A stretch of DNA of 64,000 nucleotides, taken from contig NZ_CP054923.1 in assembly GCF_013364215.1 (NCBI RefSeq), positions 6,510,001 to 6,574,000 of the forward strand, given 5' to 3'. This document shows positions 35,783 to 44,491 of the stretch, piece by piece. Source of the stretch: Verrucosispora sp. NA02020. Its GTDB lineage: Bacteria > Actinomycetota > Actinomycetes > Mycobacteriales > Micromonosporaceae. The notes beneath the pieces were generated by a model. That model had not been told where the DNA came from, searched no databases, and saw only the letters and a list, made by a program, of their open reading frames with translations. Positions within the stretch are counted from its first letter, which is position 1. The number at the start of each line of letters is the position of its first letter. The position numbers and the translations under genes were made by a program.

Positions 35783-36840
35783 ACCGTCACCAGGTCCTTC
35801 AGCTCTTCGTACCGGGCGTCGCCGATGCCGTTGACCTGACGCAGGTCGCTGACGGCGCGAAAGCCGCCGCGCTGGTCGCGGTGCTCGATGATCCGCTGTG
35901 CGAGCACCGGTCCCACCCCGGGCAGCGCGTCGAGCTGCGCGAGCGTGGCCGTGTTCAGGTTCACCCGGCCGCCGGGTACGGCACCGGGTACGGCGACACC
36001 GGGCGCCGGGGCGGCCGGTGTCGGCGCCGGTACGCCGACCACGATCAACTCACCGTCGGTCACCTTGCGGGCCGGATTCAGCATCGCCACGTCCACCCCG
36101 GGCAGCGCTCCACCGGCCGCCTCGACGGCGTCGGCCACCCGAGCCCCGGCCGGAAGCCGCACCAGACCCGGCCGACGCACCTTGCCCGCGACGGCGACGA
36201 CCACCTCACCGACGGGTACGGCCGACGGGTCGGTCACTTGCTCGTCACCGGTAGGAACGGACGGGTCCCCGGTGTCGGCGACGCCACTGGGACCGGTGAC
36301 CGTGACGACCGGCTCGACCTGCGGACGGGACCGCCACGCCCAGACGGCGGCGACGACCACGACCAGAATGGCGACGACGGCGAGCACCCGGACCCCGCGC
36401 CGCCCGGGGTCGAACGCCCCGGGCCCGGGCAGCCGGGACGGTGCCGGCGTCGCGTCGGCATTCGTCTGTGCCTCGGCACTCGACCGGCCGGTTCGTGCCG
36501 CAGCAGGGTACGGATCGGTGACCACGGTGCCGCCAGGTGCCGAGGGAGACGGCTGCGGACCGGTGGCGTAGGTCCCGGTGTCCGACGAGAGCTCCGGGGC
36601 GACCGGCGTGTGGACGGGCAGCGCGACGGTCGGCCACTCCACCGGCGCGCGCCGCATCGACGACGACACCGGAGGGTAGCCGTAGGTGTGAGGGCCGGTG
36701 ACGTGCACGGACATCGGGTCGACGTCCTGGCCTGCCGGTGGCGGTCGACCGGCAGGCACGACGGGACCCCGCGATGTCGTGCCGGGCATCAGCCGCCACA
36801 GGCGATCCCGGACCGCCGTCTCCTCGTCGTCGTTGGACAC
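35779..36840 (-). CDS. comEA: ComEA-type DNA-binding protein
   Basis: DNA receptor of the uptake system. The 353-residue protein has a long, probably cytoplasmic, Pro/Thr-rich N-terminus (1-148), one membrane segment (VRVLAVVAILVVVVAAVWAW, about 150-169), an extracellular SLBB-like domain (VVVAVAGKVRRPGLVRLPAGARV, about 219-240) and the helix-hairpin-helix DNA-binding end (GRVNLNTATLAQLDALPGVGPVLAQRI, then GIGDARYEELKDLV). It starts at ATG 36840 and its stop overlaps comEC by 4 nt. Two DnaA-box-like sequences lie 54-80 bp upstream. Confidence 0.93.
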   Translation of the reverse strand: MSNDDEETAVRDRLWRLMPGTTSRGPVVPAGRPPPAGQDVDPMSVHVTGPHTYGYPPVSSSMRRAPVEWPTVALPVHTPVAPELSSDTGTYATGPQPSPSAPGGTVVTDPYPAAARTGRSSAEAQTNADATPAPSRLPGPGAFDPGRRGVRVLAVVAILVVVVAAVWAWRSRPQVEPVVTVTGPSGVADTGDPSVPTGDEQVTDPSAVPVGEVVVAVAGKVRRPGLVRLPAGARVADAVEAAGGALPGVDVAMLNPARKVTDGELIVVGVPAPTPAAPAPGVAVPGAVPGGRVNLNTATLAQLDALPGVGPVLAQRIIEHRDQRGGFRAVSDLRQVNGIGDARYEELKDLVTV

Positions 36841-36893
36841 GGCGCGAGGCTAGGACGGCGAGCACGACGCGCGCCGCCGTCGATCGCCCCGGC

Positions 36894-36920
36894 TGTGGAT
36901 AACCGGTCGTCTGTGGACAA
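36894..36920. promoter_or_regulatory. Pair of DnaA-box-like sites upstream of comEA
   Basis: TGTGGATAA (36894-36902, reverse complement TTATCCACA, the perfect consensus) and TGTGGACAA (36912-36920, reverse complement TTGTCCACA, the actinobacterial consensus), in the same orientation with nine bases between. They lie 54 bp upstream of the comEA start, far from any replication gene visible here. Confidence 0.55.
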
Positions 36921-37045
36921 CCGCCTGATCACGCATCGTTCGTGCTATGGCCGGACCCGTCGGACCCGGCGGACCCGACGGACCTCACCGGGCCAAGGAT
37001 GCTTCCGAACTGCGCTGCCACCGAGGTCGCTGTCGCCTCCACCGC

Positions 37046-37122
37046 AAGATCACGCTCGATCCCGGATCGAGTGGTCACCGTCGCGCTCGGATGCCACTCG
37101 ATCCCGGATCGAGCGTGATCTT
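37046..37122. repeat. Nested 77-bp inverted repeat
   Basis: Arms of 29 nt (37046-37074 and 37094-37122, starting AAGATCACGCTCGATCC) are complementary except for the central base of each. Each arm itself contains the 17-nt palindrome CTCGATCCCGGATCGAG, so the structure can fold either as one long hairpin with a 19-nt loop or as two small ones. It lies in the 477-bp gene-free stretch between comEA and an SDR gene (36841-37317), which otherwise holds the DnaA-like sites and a terminator and no credible gene. Confidence 0.85.
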
Positions 37123-37256
37123 CCGCTCGGAGGGCGTGCACCGTTCATTGGCTATGAGCGACCGGCGACAGGGCGGTGACGGCGAGACGAATCCTGCCGA
37201 GGGCGACAGGGCGGAGGAGGAGAGCAGCCGGTGGACGACGCCTCCCACCGACGAAC

Positions 37257-37276
37257 CGGGGCTCGCCTCAGCCCCG
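37257..37276 (-). terminator. Hairpin downstream of the second SDR gene
   Basis: CGGGGCT / AGCCCCG, a 7-bp stem with a 6-nt loop, 41 nt beyond the SDR stop on the minus strand. A modest terminator candidate. Confidence 0.4.
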
Positions 37277-37317
37277 CCAGTCCTTGCTGGTCGCTCCGCT
37301 GCCGTGACCGGCCCGGG

Positions 37318-38085
37318 TCAGCGGGATTCCGGGTCGAGGCCGAGGGCCGCGCGTCCGCCGTCGACCGGCAGGGTGGCGCCGGTGACGAAGCCCGCCGCCG
37401 GGGAGAGCAGGAACGCCACCACCTCGGCGACGTCCTGGGGTCGGCCGATCCGGCCCACCGGGTGCAGGCGGTGTAGCTCCGCCTCGACCCGTCCCGCCTG
37501 CTCCGGCGTCTGCGCGGCCAGGAACGCCTCGTGCCGCTCGGTGGCCACCGAACCGAGGGCTACCGTGTTCGCCCGGATGCCGCGCGGGCCGTACTCGACC
37601 GCGAGCGCGCGGGTCAGCCCCTCGATGGCGGCTTTCGCCGTGGCGTACGGCAGGCAGCCGGGCACTGGTCGCGCGGCCTGGTGGGAGGAGACGTTCACGA
37701 TCGCGCCGTCGGTGCCGGCGGCCAGGAAGCGGCGTACCGCGGTGGCGGCGCCGACCACGGCGGGGCGCAGGTTACGGGTGATCAGGTCGACCACCTCGCC
37801 GACCGGGGCGTCGTGTACCGAGGCGTCCCGGAACACCGCCGCGTTGTTCACCCAGCCGGTCAGCGGCCCGGCGCGTTCGGCCAGGTCGGCGGCGCGGCCG
37901 GCGACGCCCTCGTCGGCGGCGTCGCCGACCACCGCCGCCAGTCGCCCGTTCGCCGCATGTTGCTCCACCCAGGACACCGTGCCGGCATCACGCTCGACGA
38001 TCACGACCGCCTCACCTGTGGCGAGCAGCCGCTCCACGATCCCCCGCCCGACGCCTCGCCCACCCCCGGTCACCACACAGGACAT
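37318..38085 (-). CDS. SDR-family oxidoreductase (second)
   Basis: Classical short-chain dehydrogenase of 255 residues. Cofactor motif TGGGRGVG (about 6-13), NNAAVF in place of NNAG (about 81-86), catalytic Ser in NVSSHQAARP and YxxxK in YATAKAAIEGL (about 145-149), C-terminal FVTGATLPVDGG. The substrate is unknown. ATG 38085 is chosen because GGAGGAGGGG lies just upstream; the frame is open further up to 38145 but that part is low-complexity. It is unrelated in sequence detail to the SDR at 13466. Stands alone. Confidence 0.88.
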   Translation of the reverse strand: MSCVVTGGGRGVGRGIVERLLATGEAVVIVERDAGTVSWVEQHAANGRLAAVVGDAADEGVAGRAADLAERAGPLTGWVNNAAVFRDASVHDAPVGEVVDLITRNLRPAVVGAATAVRRFLAAGTDGAIVNVSSHQAARPVPGCLPYATAKAAIEGLTRALAVEYGPRGIRANTVALGSVATERHEAFLAAQTPEQAGRVEAELHRLHPVGRIGRPQDVAEVVAFLLSPAAGFVTGATLPVDGGRAALGLDPESR

Positions 38086-38129
38086 CCGCCCCTCCTCCCA
38101 CCCCCGCCCATCTTCCCGCATCCCCGCAC

Positions 38130-38212
38130 CCACCCCGTCGATCATGAAGTGATGGCACTTTCATAACGGGACAAAACCGCACGGACCCTCGACCACAACT
38201 CCACGATCGGCG
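38130..38212. repeat. Dispersed repeat family II, copy A
   Basis: About 83 bp beginning CCACCCCGTCGATCATGAAGT and ending CGACCACAACTCCACGATCGGCG. Copy B at 59401-59482 has the same ends and overall layout. The ends are imperfect inverted repeats (CGATCATGAAGT / ACTCCACGATCG). It lies between the second SDR gene (upstream side) and the degV stop. Confidence 0.6.
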
Positions 38213-38259
38213 AGCCTCACCCGGGGCGGGGAGGACCGCCAGCCGGGGGAGGCAGGACC

Positions 38260-39108
38260 CTAGGGGTGGCGGTGGGTGACGACGCAGGCGAGGCCGGGGC
38301 CGGCGTGGGCCGCGACGGCGGCACCGGCCTCGGAGACGTACGTGTCGTGCAGGCGTGTGCCCAGCCGGGTCGTGAGCGCCCCCAGCAACGTCTCGGCGCG
38401 CTCGGGTGCGGCCAGGTGGTGCACGGCCAGGTCGATCTCCGCGTCTCCGGCCGCCTCGACGGCCAGGTCCACCAGGCGGGCCAGACCACGGCTGGCCGTC
38501 CGCACCTTGTCGCACAGGACGATGACGCCGTCGGGCATGTACAGGATCGGTTTGACCGAGAGTGCCGTGCCGAGCAGCGCCTCGGCCGCGTTGATCCGTC
38601 CACCCCGGCGCAGGAACTCCAGCGTGTCGACGTAGAAGTAGATGGTGGTCCGGTCGATCGCGGCGACGGCCTCGGCGCGTACGCCGGTCAGGTCGGCACC
38701 GCGCTGGGCGGCCCGGGCGGCGGCGATCACCGGGAAGCCGAGGCCCATGCCGCAGGAGCGGCTGTCGACCACCGTCACCCGGTCACCGAACTGCGCGGCG
38801 GCCAGTTCGGCGGCTTCCACGGTGCCGGAGAGTCCCGCCGACAGGTGCACCGACACGACGCCGTCCGCACCGGCCTCCAGCAACTGCTGATACGTCCGGA
38901 CGAACTGTTCCGGGGACGGGCGGGACGTGCTCACCGAGACCCGGCGGGAGCTCAGCGCGCGGGTGGCGTCCGCCGGGGAGGTCTGGACCCCTTCCAGTCC
39001 CTCGACGCCGTTGAGCACCACGGTCAAGGGCACCACGGTGAGCTGGTACGCGGGCACCAGCTCGGGCGGCAGGTAGGCGGTGGAGTCGGTCACGACCGCG
39101 ACGGGCAT
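38260..39108 (-). CDS. DegV-family fatty-acid-binding protein
   Basis: A 282-residue DegV protein (FakB-like), expected to bind a fatty acid and present it for phosphorylation by a FakA-type kinase. It begins MPVAVVTDSTAYLPPEL, with the conserved Ser/Thr pocket residues in TSRPSPEQF and VHLSAGLSGTVEAAELA, then SRSCGMGLGF and EFLRRGGRINAAEALLGTALSVKPIL. ATG 39108 starts the conserved part. DegV genes are commonly next to comEA/comEC, nadD and rsfS in actinobacteria, as here. Confidence 0.92.
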   Translation of the reverse strand: MPVAVVTDSTAYLPPELVPAYQLTVVPLTVVLNGVEGLEGVQTSPADATRALSSRRVSVSTSRPSPEQFVRTYQQLLEAGADGVVSVHLSAGLSGTVEAAELAAAQFGDRVTVVDSRSCGMGLGFPVIAAARAAQRGADLTGVRAEAVAAIDRTTIYFYVDTLEFLRRGGRINAAEALLGTALSVKPILYMPDGVIVLCDKVRTASRGLARLVDLAVEAAGDAEIDLAVHHLAAPERAETLLGALTTRLGTRLHDTYVSEAGAAVAAHAGPGLACVVTHRHP

Positions 39109-39142
39109 GCCCGGCACGGTAGCCGATCGGTGCGGTGCGGCG

Positions 39143-39793
39143 TCAGACCGCTTCGGCGGAGCCCGGCCGGGCGGGTGCGACCGGCGGTACGTCGACCGGG
39201 CCGACGTTGTGCGTCCGCATCTGCCACCCACGGTCGGCGTCGTGCCGCAGCTCGCTCCAGTGGCAGTTGCGCAGCGAGCCGACGGCACGGAGCACGCTGG
39301 GCTCCCAGCCGAGCAGCTGACCGCAGCCCTGCCGGGCGGCACCGCCGTGGGTGGCCACGACGATCGTGCGGCCGGCGAGTTCGTCGGCGAGTTCCTGGAG
39401 GGCGGTGCCCATCCGCTTGCCCAACTCGCTCAACGGTTCGATCTCCGCGCCCGGGTCGGGGTCACCGGCCCGCCAGCGGGCGAACTCCGCCGGGAACTGG
39501 GCCGTCGCCTCGGTGAGCAGGAGGCCCTGCCAGCGTCCGAAGTGGCGTTCACGCAGTCGGGCGTCGGAGCGTACCGGCAGACCGGTCAGCGCGGACAGCG
39601 CACCGGCGGTGTCCGCCGCTCGGCTCAGGTCGCTGGCGACGATGGCGTCCGGTCGCAGCGCGGCCAGTAGCGGCGCGGCCTGGCGCGCCTGCTCGCGGCC
39701 GCGGTCGTTGAGGGGTACGTCGGTCTGCCCCTGCACCCGACCGGCGGCGTTCCAGTCGGTGTTGCCGTGCCGCCAGACGATCAGCCGGGTCAC
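39143..39793 (-). CDS. Histidine phosphatase (phosphoglycerate-mutase-like)
   Basis: A 216-residue histidine phosphatase. The nucleophile motif is IVWRHGNTDWN (His about 9), with the second conserved His in VVATHGGAARQ (about 137) and a Glu in RLRERHFGRWQG. Family members include broad-specificity phosphatases and glucosyl-3-phosphoglycerate phosphatase; substrate not predictable. It starts at GTG 39793, overlapping the rsfS stop by 4 nt (GTGA), so nadD-rsfS-phosphatase form a conserved actinobacterial cluster. Confidence 0.92.
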   Translation of the reverse strand: MTRLIVWRHGNTDWNAAGRVQGQTDVPLNDRGREQARQAAPLLAALRPDAIVASDLSRAADTAGALSALTGLPVRSDARLRERHFGRWQGLLLTEATAQFPAEFARWRAGDPDPGAEIEPLSELGKRMGTALQELADELAGRTIVVATHGGAARQGCGQLLGWEPSVLRAVGSLRNCHWSELRHDADRGWQMRTHNVGPVDVPPVAPARPGSAEAV

Positions 39794-40194
39794 TCGCCGG
39801 ATCCGCTGGCGGCCTCGGCGCTGGCCAGGTCCCGGTCGACGAAGGGGATGGTGGGGCAGTCCTTCCAGAGCCGGTCGAGGGCGTAGAACTCGCGCTCCTC
39901 GGTGTGCTGGACGTGGACCACGATGTCGACGTAGTCGAGCAGCACCCACCGGCCGCCGCGCTCGCCCTCGCGCCGCACCGGCTTGGCCTTCTCGGGCAGT
40001 TCGAGCAGGGCTTCCTCGATGGCGTCGACGATGGCGAGCACCTGACGCTCGTTCGGGGCCGCGGCGATCAGGAACGCGTCGGTGATGGCGAGCTGGTCAC
40101 CCACGTCGATGATGACGATGTCCTGAGCCTTCTTGTCGGCCGCGGCCTGGGCGGCGGCCATCGCCAGCTCGTGAGCGCGTTCCGAAACTGTCAC
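39790..40194 (-). CDS. rsfS: Ribosome silencing factor RsfS
   Basis: Binds L14 on the 50S subunit and blocks joining to 30S in starvation or stationary phase. The 134-residue protein shows KKAQDIVIIDVGDQLAITDAFLIA, QVLAIVDAIEEALLE and the C-terminal WVLLDYVDIVVHVQHTEEREFYALDRLWKD typical of the family. It lies between nadD (96-nt gap) and the phosphatase (4-nt overlap). Confidence 0.96.
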   Translation of the reverse strand: MTVSERAHELAMAAAQAAADKKAQDIVIIDVGDQLAITDAFLIAAAPNERQVLAIVDAIEEALLELPEKAKPVRREGERGGRWVLLDYVDIVVHVQHTEEREFYALDRLWKDCPTIPFVDRDLASAEAASGSGE

Positions 40195-40290
40195 CGTTCT
40201 CCCTCGATCACCCGTGCGATGCTCTCAAGCCTCTCACACCCTGCGGATTCCCGACTTGGCGGTTTCACGCAGTAATCGGGACGAAACCGG

Positions 40291-40890
40291 CTAATCACCC
40301 TGGTAGAGCCGCCGTTTCGCGATGTATTGCACCACACCGTCCGGCACCAGATACCAGACCGGTACGCCCCGGGAGACCCGCGCCCGACAGTCGGTCGACG
40401 AGATGGCCATCGCCGGCACCTGCACCAGGCTGACGGTGTCGGCGGGTACGTGCTCGTCGGAGAGCTCGAAGCCCGGCCGGGTCACCCCGATGAAGTGGGC
40501 CAGCTCGAAGATCTCGTCCAGGTCCTTCCAGCTCAGGATGCGTTCCAGGGCATCCGCGCCGGTGATGAAGAACAGTTGGGCCTTCGGGCCGTACTCGGCG
40601 CGCAGATCCCGCAGCGTGTCGACGGTGTAGGTGGGACCGCCCCGGTCGATGTCGACCCGGCTGACCTGGAAGCGGGGGTTCGACGCGGTCGCGATCACCG
40701 TCATCAGGTAGCGGTCCTCGGCCGGGCTGACCGGGACGTCCTCCTTCTGCCAGGGCCGCCCGGTGGGCACGAACACCACCTCGTCCAGCCCGAACCGGTC
40801 CGCCACCTCGCTCGCCGCGACGAGGTGGCCGTGATGGATCGGGTCGAACGTGCCGCCCATGATCCCGACCCGCCGGATGTCTTCCCGCAC
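40291..40890 (-). CDS. nadD: Nicotinate-nucleotide adenylyltransferase
   Basis: Transfers AMP from ATP to nicotinate mononucleotide in NAD biosynthesis. The 199-residue enzyme has the nucleotidyltransferase motif [12 protein letters not shown] (about 12-23) and the C-terminal ISSTDCRAR (about 165-173), plus the specific TGRPWQKE and [10 protein letters not shown] segments. ATG 40890 starts directly before the conserved VGIMGGTF. It heads the nadD-rsfS-phosphatase cluster. Confidence 0.96.
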   Translation of the reverse strand: MREDIRRVGIMGGTFDPIHHGHLVAASEVADRFGLDEVVFVPTGRPWQKEDVPVSPAEDRYLMTVIATASNPRFQVSRVDIDRGGPTYTVDTLRDLRAEYGPKAQLFFITGADALERILSWKDLDEIFELAHFIGVTRPGFELSDEHVPADTVSLVQVPAMAISSTDCRARVSRGVPVWYLVPDGVVQYIAKRRLYQGD

Positions 40891-40964
40891 ACCATGATCC
40901 TATGCCGAATCCGGTTCACGCCGGGCCGGGCCGTGACCCACGGCACCGACCCGGCGACACCAGG

Positions 40965-43478
40965 TCAGCTGGGCGTGCCGTCGACCGCCGATCGGGCGTG
41001 GAGTGCCCGCCGCAGGTCGTCGTCGGCGTCGGTGACCACCCGGCGCAACCCGGGGGTGAGGTCGTCGCGGGCCAGCAGGGCCTCGGCCGCCTCCCGGGTC
41101 GATCGCGCCACCGCGTACCGGGGGAACGCCAGCTTGGCCACCCGGTCGGCCACCCAGGGCGTACGCAGCCGCGCGGCGGCCGGCATGTCGTCGAAGTACC
41201 GGGGCACGTACTCGGCGGTCAGTTCCGCCTGCTCGGGGCGCCAGAAACCGGCGGCCGTCGCCTCGACCAGCCGGTTGGACAGCTCGGTGTTCGACACGAT
41301 GATCTCCCACGCGGCCTGCTTGGCGGCCGGGTCGGGCAGGGCGGCCCGGCAGGTGGCGGCCCGCTCCGCGCCGGCGGCGCTCGGGTCGGTGTCCGCCTCG
41401 GCGGCGACCTCGGCCGCACCGGCGGCCCCCAGCACCACCAGCCGGGCCAGGACGGACCAGCGCAGCTCGGTGTCGACGGCCAACCCGGCCGGTACGCCCC
41501 GACCGGCGAGCCAGCCGCCCAGCAGGTCGGCGTCGGTGGTCACGGCGATCAGGCCCCGCGCGGCGGCCAACTGCAACGACTCCCCCGGCGCGGCACCGTC
41601 GAGCAACCGGCGGCAGGCGTCGGCGATCCGGGCCAGGGCCGTCTGCCGGGCCGCCGGGTCGAGGTAGCGGTCGACCAGCGACCGGCTCAGCGCCAGCACG
41701 TCCTCGGCGATGATCACCTCGGTCTCGGCGGGCAGCGCCGCCTCGATCAGGTCCACCACCGCCGGCACCGGCCGTTCCCCGTCGGTGGCGGCGTCCAGCG
41801 CCTCGCCCCAGAGCAGCGCCCGGGCCAGCGGGTCGGCCAGCCGGGGCAGCAGGAGAGGCACGGCGTCGGCCGAGGCCGGGTCCAGACGGATCTTGGCGAA
41901 CGTCAGGTCACCGTCGTTGGGCAGCAGGACCGCCGCCGCCGGCTCGCCGACCAACCCGGTGAGCACGGTACGACCGTCGTCGGCCTTCGGGTCGAGGTCG
42001 ACCTCCTGCCGCTCGGCGGTGCCGTCGACGGTGTACCGGCCGACCCCGATACGGTGCGGACGCAGCACCGGGTGCGACGGCGGGGCGGTCTGCACCACGG
42101 CCACCTCGGCGTACCGGCCGTCGGCGTCCAGCCGCACCTCGGACCGCAGCGTGTTCACCTGCGCCGTACGCAGCCACGGCTCCGCCCAGTCGGTGAGGTC
42201 CCGGCCGCTGGCGGCACCCAGGCTGTCGAGCAGGTCCGCCAGGGTGGCGTTGCCGAACCGGTGTCGGGCGAAGTGATCGTTCAGACCGGCCAGGAACGCC
42301 TCGTCACCGAGCCAGGCGACCAGTTGCCGCAACACGCTGGCGCCCTTGGCGTACGAGATGCCGTCGAAGTTGAGCAGCCCCTGCGCCGCGTCGACCACCT
42401 CCTCGGGCGCGACGGGGTGGGTGGAGGGGCGCTGGTCGGCCGCGTACCCCCAGGCCTTGCGTTGCAGCGCGAAGGTCGTCCACGCCTGGTCGAACCGGGT
42501 CGCCTCGGCGGTGACCCGGGTGCCGAGGTACTCGGCGAACGACTCGTTCAGCCACAGGTCGTCCCACCAGCGCATGGTGACGAGATCACCGAACCACATG
42601 TGCGCCATCTCGTGGGCGATGGTGGTGGCCCGCTCCTCCCGCTCGGAGTCGGTGACCGCCGAGCGGAAGACGTAGTCGTCGCGGAAGGTCACCAGGCCCG
42701 GGTTCTCCATCGCCCCGGCGTTGAACTCCGGCACGAACGCCTGGTCGTACTTGCCGAACGGGTACCGCTCGGTGAAGAGCTGGTGGAACCGGTCCAGGCA
42801 CTGCTTCGTGATGGTGAAGATCTCGTCGGCGTCGGCGTCCAGGTGCTCGGCCAACGACCGGCGGCAGTACACCCCCAGCGGGATGCCGTCGTGGCTGTCC
42901 CGCCGGACGTGCCAGGGGCCGGCGATCAGCGTGAAGAAGTACGTGGCGATGGGCAGCGTGGGGGTGAACTCCCAGCGCCCGGGTGCCGGGGTGGCGGCCA
43001 GCGCGCCGTTCGCCGCGACCGTCCAGTGCTCCGGTGCGGTGACCGCGAGCGTGACCGGCGCCTTCAGGTCGGGCTGGTCGAAGGCGGCGAAGATGCGTTG
43101 CACGTCGTCCAGGAAGGACATCGCGTACAGGTAGGTCTCACCGTCGGCCGGGTCCACGAACCGGTGCAGCCCCTCACCGGTGTTCGTGTACGCCATCTCC
43201 GCCTCGACGGTCAGCGTGTTCTCCTCGGCCAGCCCGGTCAGGACGAGCCGGTTGTCGTCCAAGGCGGCCGGGTCGAGGTCACGGTCGTTGAGGCGTACCG
43301 CCAGCAGGCTCGCGGGCTTCACCTCGGCGAAGGTCTCGCTGCCGGTGGCCCGGAACCGGATCGTGACCAGCGAGCGGAACCGCTCGTCGCCACCGGTGAG
43401 GTCGAGGTCCACGTGGTAGGAAACGACGGAGATCGACGCGCCACGCGCGGTCGACTCTGCACGGCTCAGGCTCGGCAT
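40965..43478 (-). CDS. pepN: Aminopeptidase N
   Basis: M1 zinc metallopeptidase that removes N-terminal residues from peptides. In the 837-residue protein the exopeptidase motif GAMEN is in NAGAMENPGLVTF (about 255-259), and the zinc site is HEMAH-x18-E in TIAHEMAHMWFGDLVTMRWWDDLWLNESFAEY (His about 291). The C-terminal ERAP1-like helical half is intact. ATG 43478 (MPSLSRAESTARG) is preferred to an upstream start at 43547, which would overlap the divergent DUF397 gene's start. Transcribed alone. Confidence 0.96.
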   Translation of the reverse strand: MPSLSRAESTARGASISVVSYHVDLDLTGGDERFRSLVTIRFRATGSETFAEVKPASLLAVRLNDRDLDPAALDDNRLVLTGLAEENTLTVEAEMAYTNTGEGLHRFVDPADGETYLYAMSFLDDVQRIFAAFDQPDLKAPVTLAVTAPEHWTVAANGALAATPAPGRWEFTPTLPIATYFFTLIAGPWHVRRDSHDGIPLGVYCRRSLAEHLDADADEIFTITKQCLDRFHQLFTERYPFGKYDQAFVPEFNAGAMENPGLVTFRDDYVFRSAVTDSEREERATTIAHEMAHMWFGDLVTMRWWDDLWLNESFAEYLGTRVTAEATRFDQAWTTFALQRKAWGYAADQRPSTHPVAPEEVVDAAQGLLNFDGISYAKGASVLRQLVAWLGDEAFLAGLNDHFARHRFGNATLADLLDSLGAASGRDLTDWAEPWLRTAQVNTLRSEVRLDADGRYAEVAVVQTAPPSHPVLRPHRIGVGRYTVDGTAERQEVDLDPKADDGRTVLTGLVGEPAAAVLLPNDGDLTFAKIRLDPASADAVPLLLPRLADPLARALLWGEALDAATDGERPVPAVVDLIEAALPAETEVIIAEDVLALSRSLVDRYLDPAARQTALARIADACRRLLDGAAPGESLQLAAARGLIAVTTDADLLGGWLAGRGVPAGLAVDTELRWSVLARLVVLGAAGAAEVAAEADTDPSAAGAERAATCRAALPDPAAKQAAWEIIVSNTELSNRLVEATAAGFWRPEQAELTAEYVPRYFDDMPAAARLRTPWVADRVAKLAFPRYAVARSTREAAEALLARDDLTPGLRRVVTDADDDLRRALHARSAVDGTPS

Positions 43479-43546
43479 CCGCTTATCCTGCCCGATGAGG
43501 CATCGAACGAGCTTCCCCAATTTCCCTGTACTGGAGGACTGACGCA

Positions 43547-43765
43547 ATGACAGCGCACCCCAAGGGTGACTTCGACCTCTCCCGGGCGGTCTGGCAGCGG
43601 GCCGAGGGCGACACCTCGGAGGCGGCGGTGGAGGTCGCCTTCGTCGACGACCTCATCGGTATGCGTAACTCCGCCGAGCCGGACGGCCCGGTGCTGGTGT
43701 TCACGCAGGCCGAGTGGGACGCCTTCGTCGCGGGGGCCCAGGACGGCGAGTTCGACCTGGACTGA
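43547..43765 (+). CDS. DUF397 domain protein
   Basis: A 72-residue protein with the DUF397 features AVEVAFVDDLIGMRNSAEPDG and the end VFTQAEWDAFVAGAQDGEFDL. DUF397 proteins in actinobacteria usually accompany a helix-turn-helix partner; none is adjacent here, so this is a stand-alone copy. ATG 43547 with GGAGGA about 8 nt upstream. It diverges from pepN over a 68-bp gap. Confidence 0.9.
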   Translation: MTAHPKGDFDLSRAVWQRAEGDTSEAAVEVAFVDDLIGMRNSAEPDGPVLVFTQAEWDAFVAGAQDGEFDLD

Positions 43766-43948
43766 GCCCACCGCCGGTCGCCCCGGTCGGCGGGTTCGTC
43801 CCGCCGTGCCGGACCGGGGCACACGGTGCGCAGGGCCCCACCAGAGTCGTCATTTCTCCGGAGTCGCCCCCGACGGCGGCGCACATGCGAGATCGTCGGA
43901 GCCGGGGACCCACCCCGCGACGGTCGCGGGCTCACGGAGGTGACGACG

Positions 43949-44428
43949 ATGGCGCACAGGTCGCTGGAGAAGCCGACCCGGCGCAGAACCCGCGCCCAGC
44001 TCGCCGCACTGGTGCTGGCGGTGGTCTTCCTCCTGATCGGGGTGCTCGGGTTCGTTCCCGGCATCACCACGAACTACGGCGAGTTGTCCTTCGCCGGCCA
44101 CCACTCCGAGGCGAAGCTGCTCGGCGTGTTCCAGGTCTCGGTCCTGCACAACCTGGTCCACCTCGCCTTCGGGGTGGCCGGTCTGGCGCTGGCCCGCAGC
44201 GTGGCCGGGGCACGTCTGTTCCTGATCGGCGGCGGCGCGGTGTACCTGGTGCTCTGGATCTACGGCCTGGTCGTCGTCGACCAGGCGGGCGCCAACTTCA
44301 TCCCGGTCAACGGCGCGGACAACTGGCTGCACCTCGGCCTGGCCCTGGGGATGCTGGCCCTCGGTCTGCTGCTCTCCCGCCGCGCGGGCACCGGCGGACG
44401 GCTGGACGACCCGCTGGACCGCCCCTGA
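43949..44428 (+). CDS. DUF4383 membrane protein
   Basis: A 159-residue protein with four hydrophobic segments and the DUF4383 pattern (GVLGFVPGITTNYGELSFAG, LGVFQVSVLHNLVHLAFGVAGL, DNWLHLGLALGMLALGL). Function unknown. ATG 43949 has GGAGG 8 nt upstream. It is 183 bp from the DUF397 gene in the same direction and convergent with obgE. Confidence 0.9.
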   Translation: MAHRSLEKPTRRRTRAQLAALVLAVVFLLIGVLGFVPGITTNYGELSFAGHHSEAKLLGVFQVSVLHNLVHLAFGVAGLALARSVAGARLFLIGGGAVYLVLWIYGLVVVDQAGANFIPVNGADNWLHLGLALGMLALGLLLSRRAGTGGRLDDPLDRP

Positions 44429-44491
44429 CCGGGCCCGACCACCTCGACGTGACGGTCGCCGGCAGTCGAACCCGTGTCGGCCGGTGGCGCG

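Noticed and set aside
37154..37330. Possible small plus-strand gene MSDRRQGGDGETNPAEG... in the comEA-SDR gap
   Set aside because: It has no good ribosome-binding site, no family pattern, and runs on through the opposite strand of the SDR gene without a stop. The gap is better explained by regulatory and structural elements.
40902..43550. Long plus-strand frame opposite pepN
   Set aside because: Mirror frame of a clear aminopeptidase N with an intact HExxH zinc site; no domain pattern in the opposite frame.
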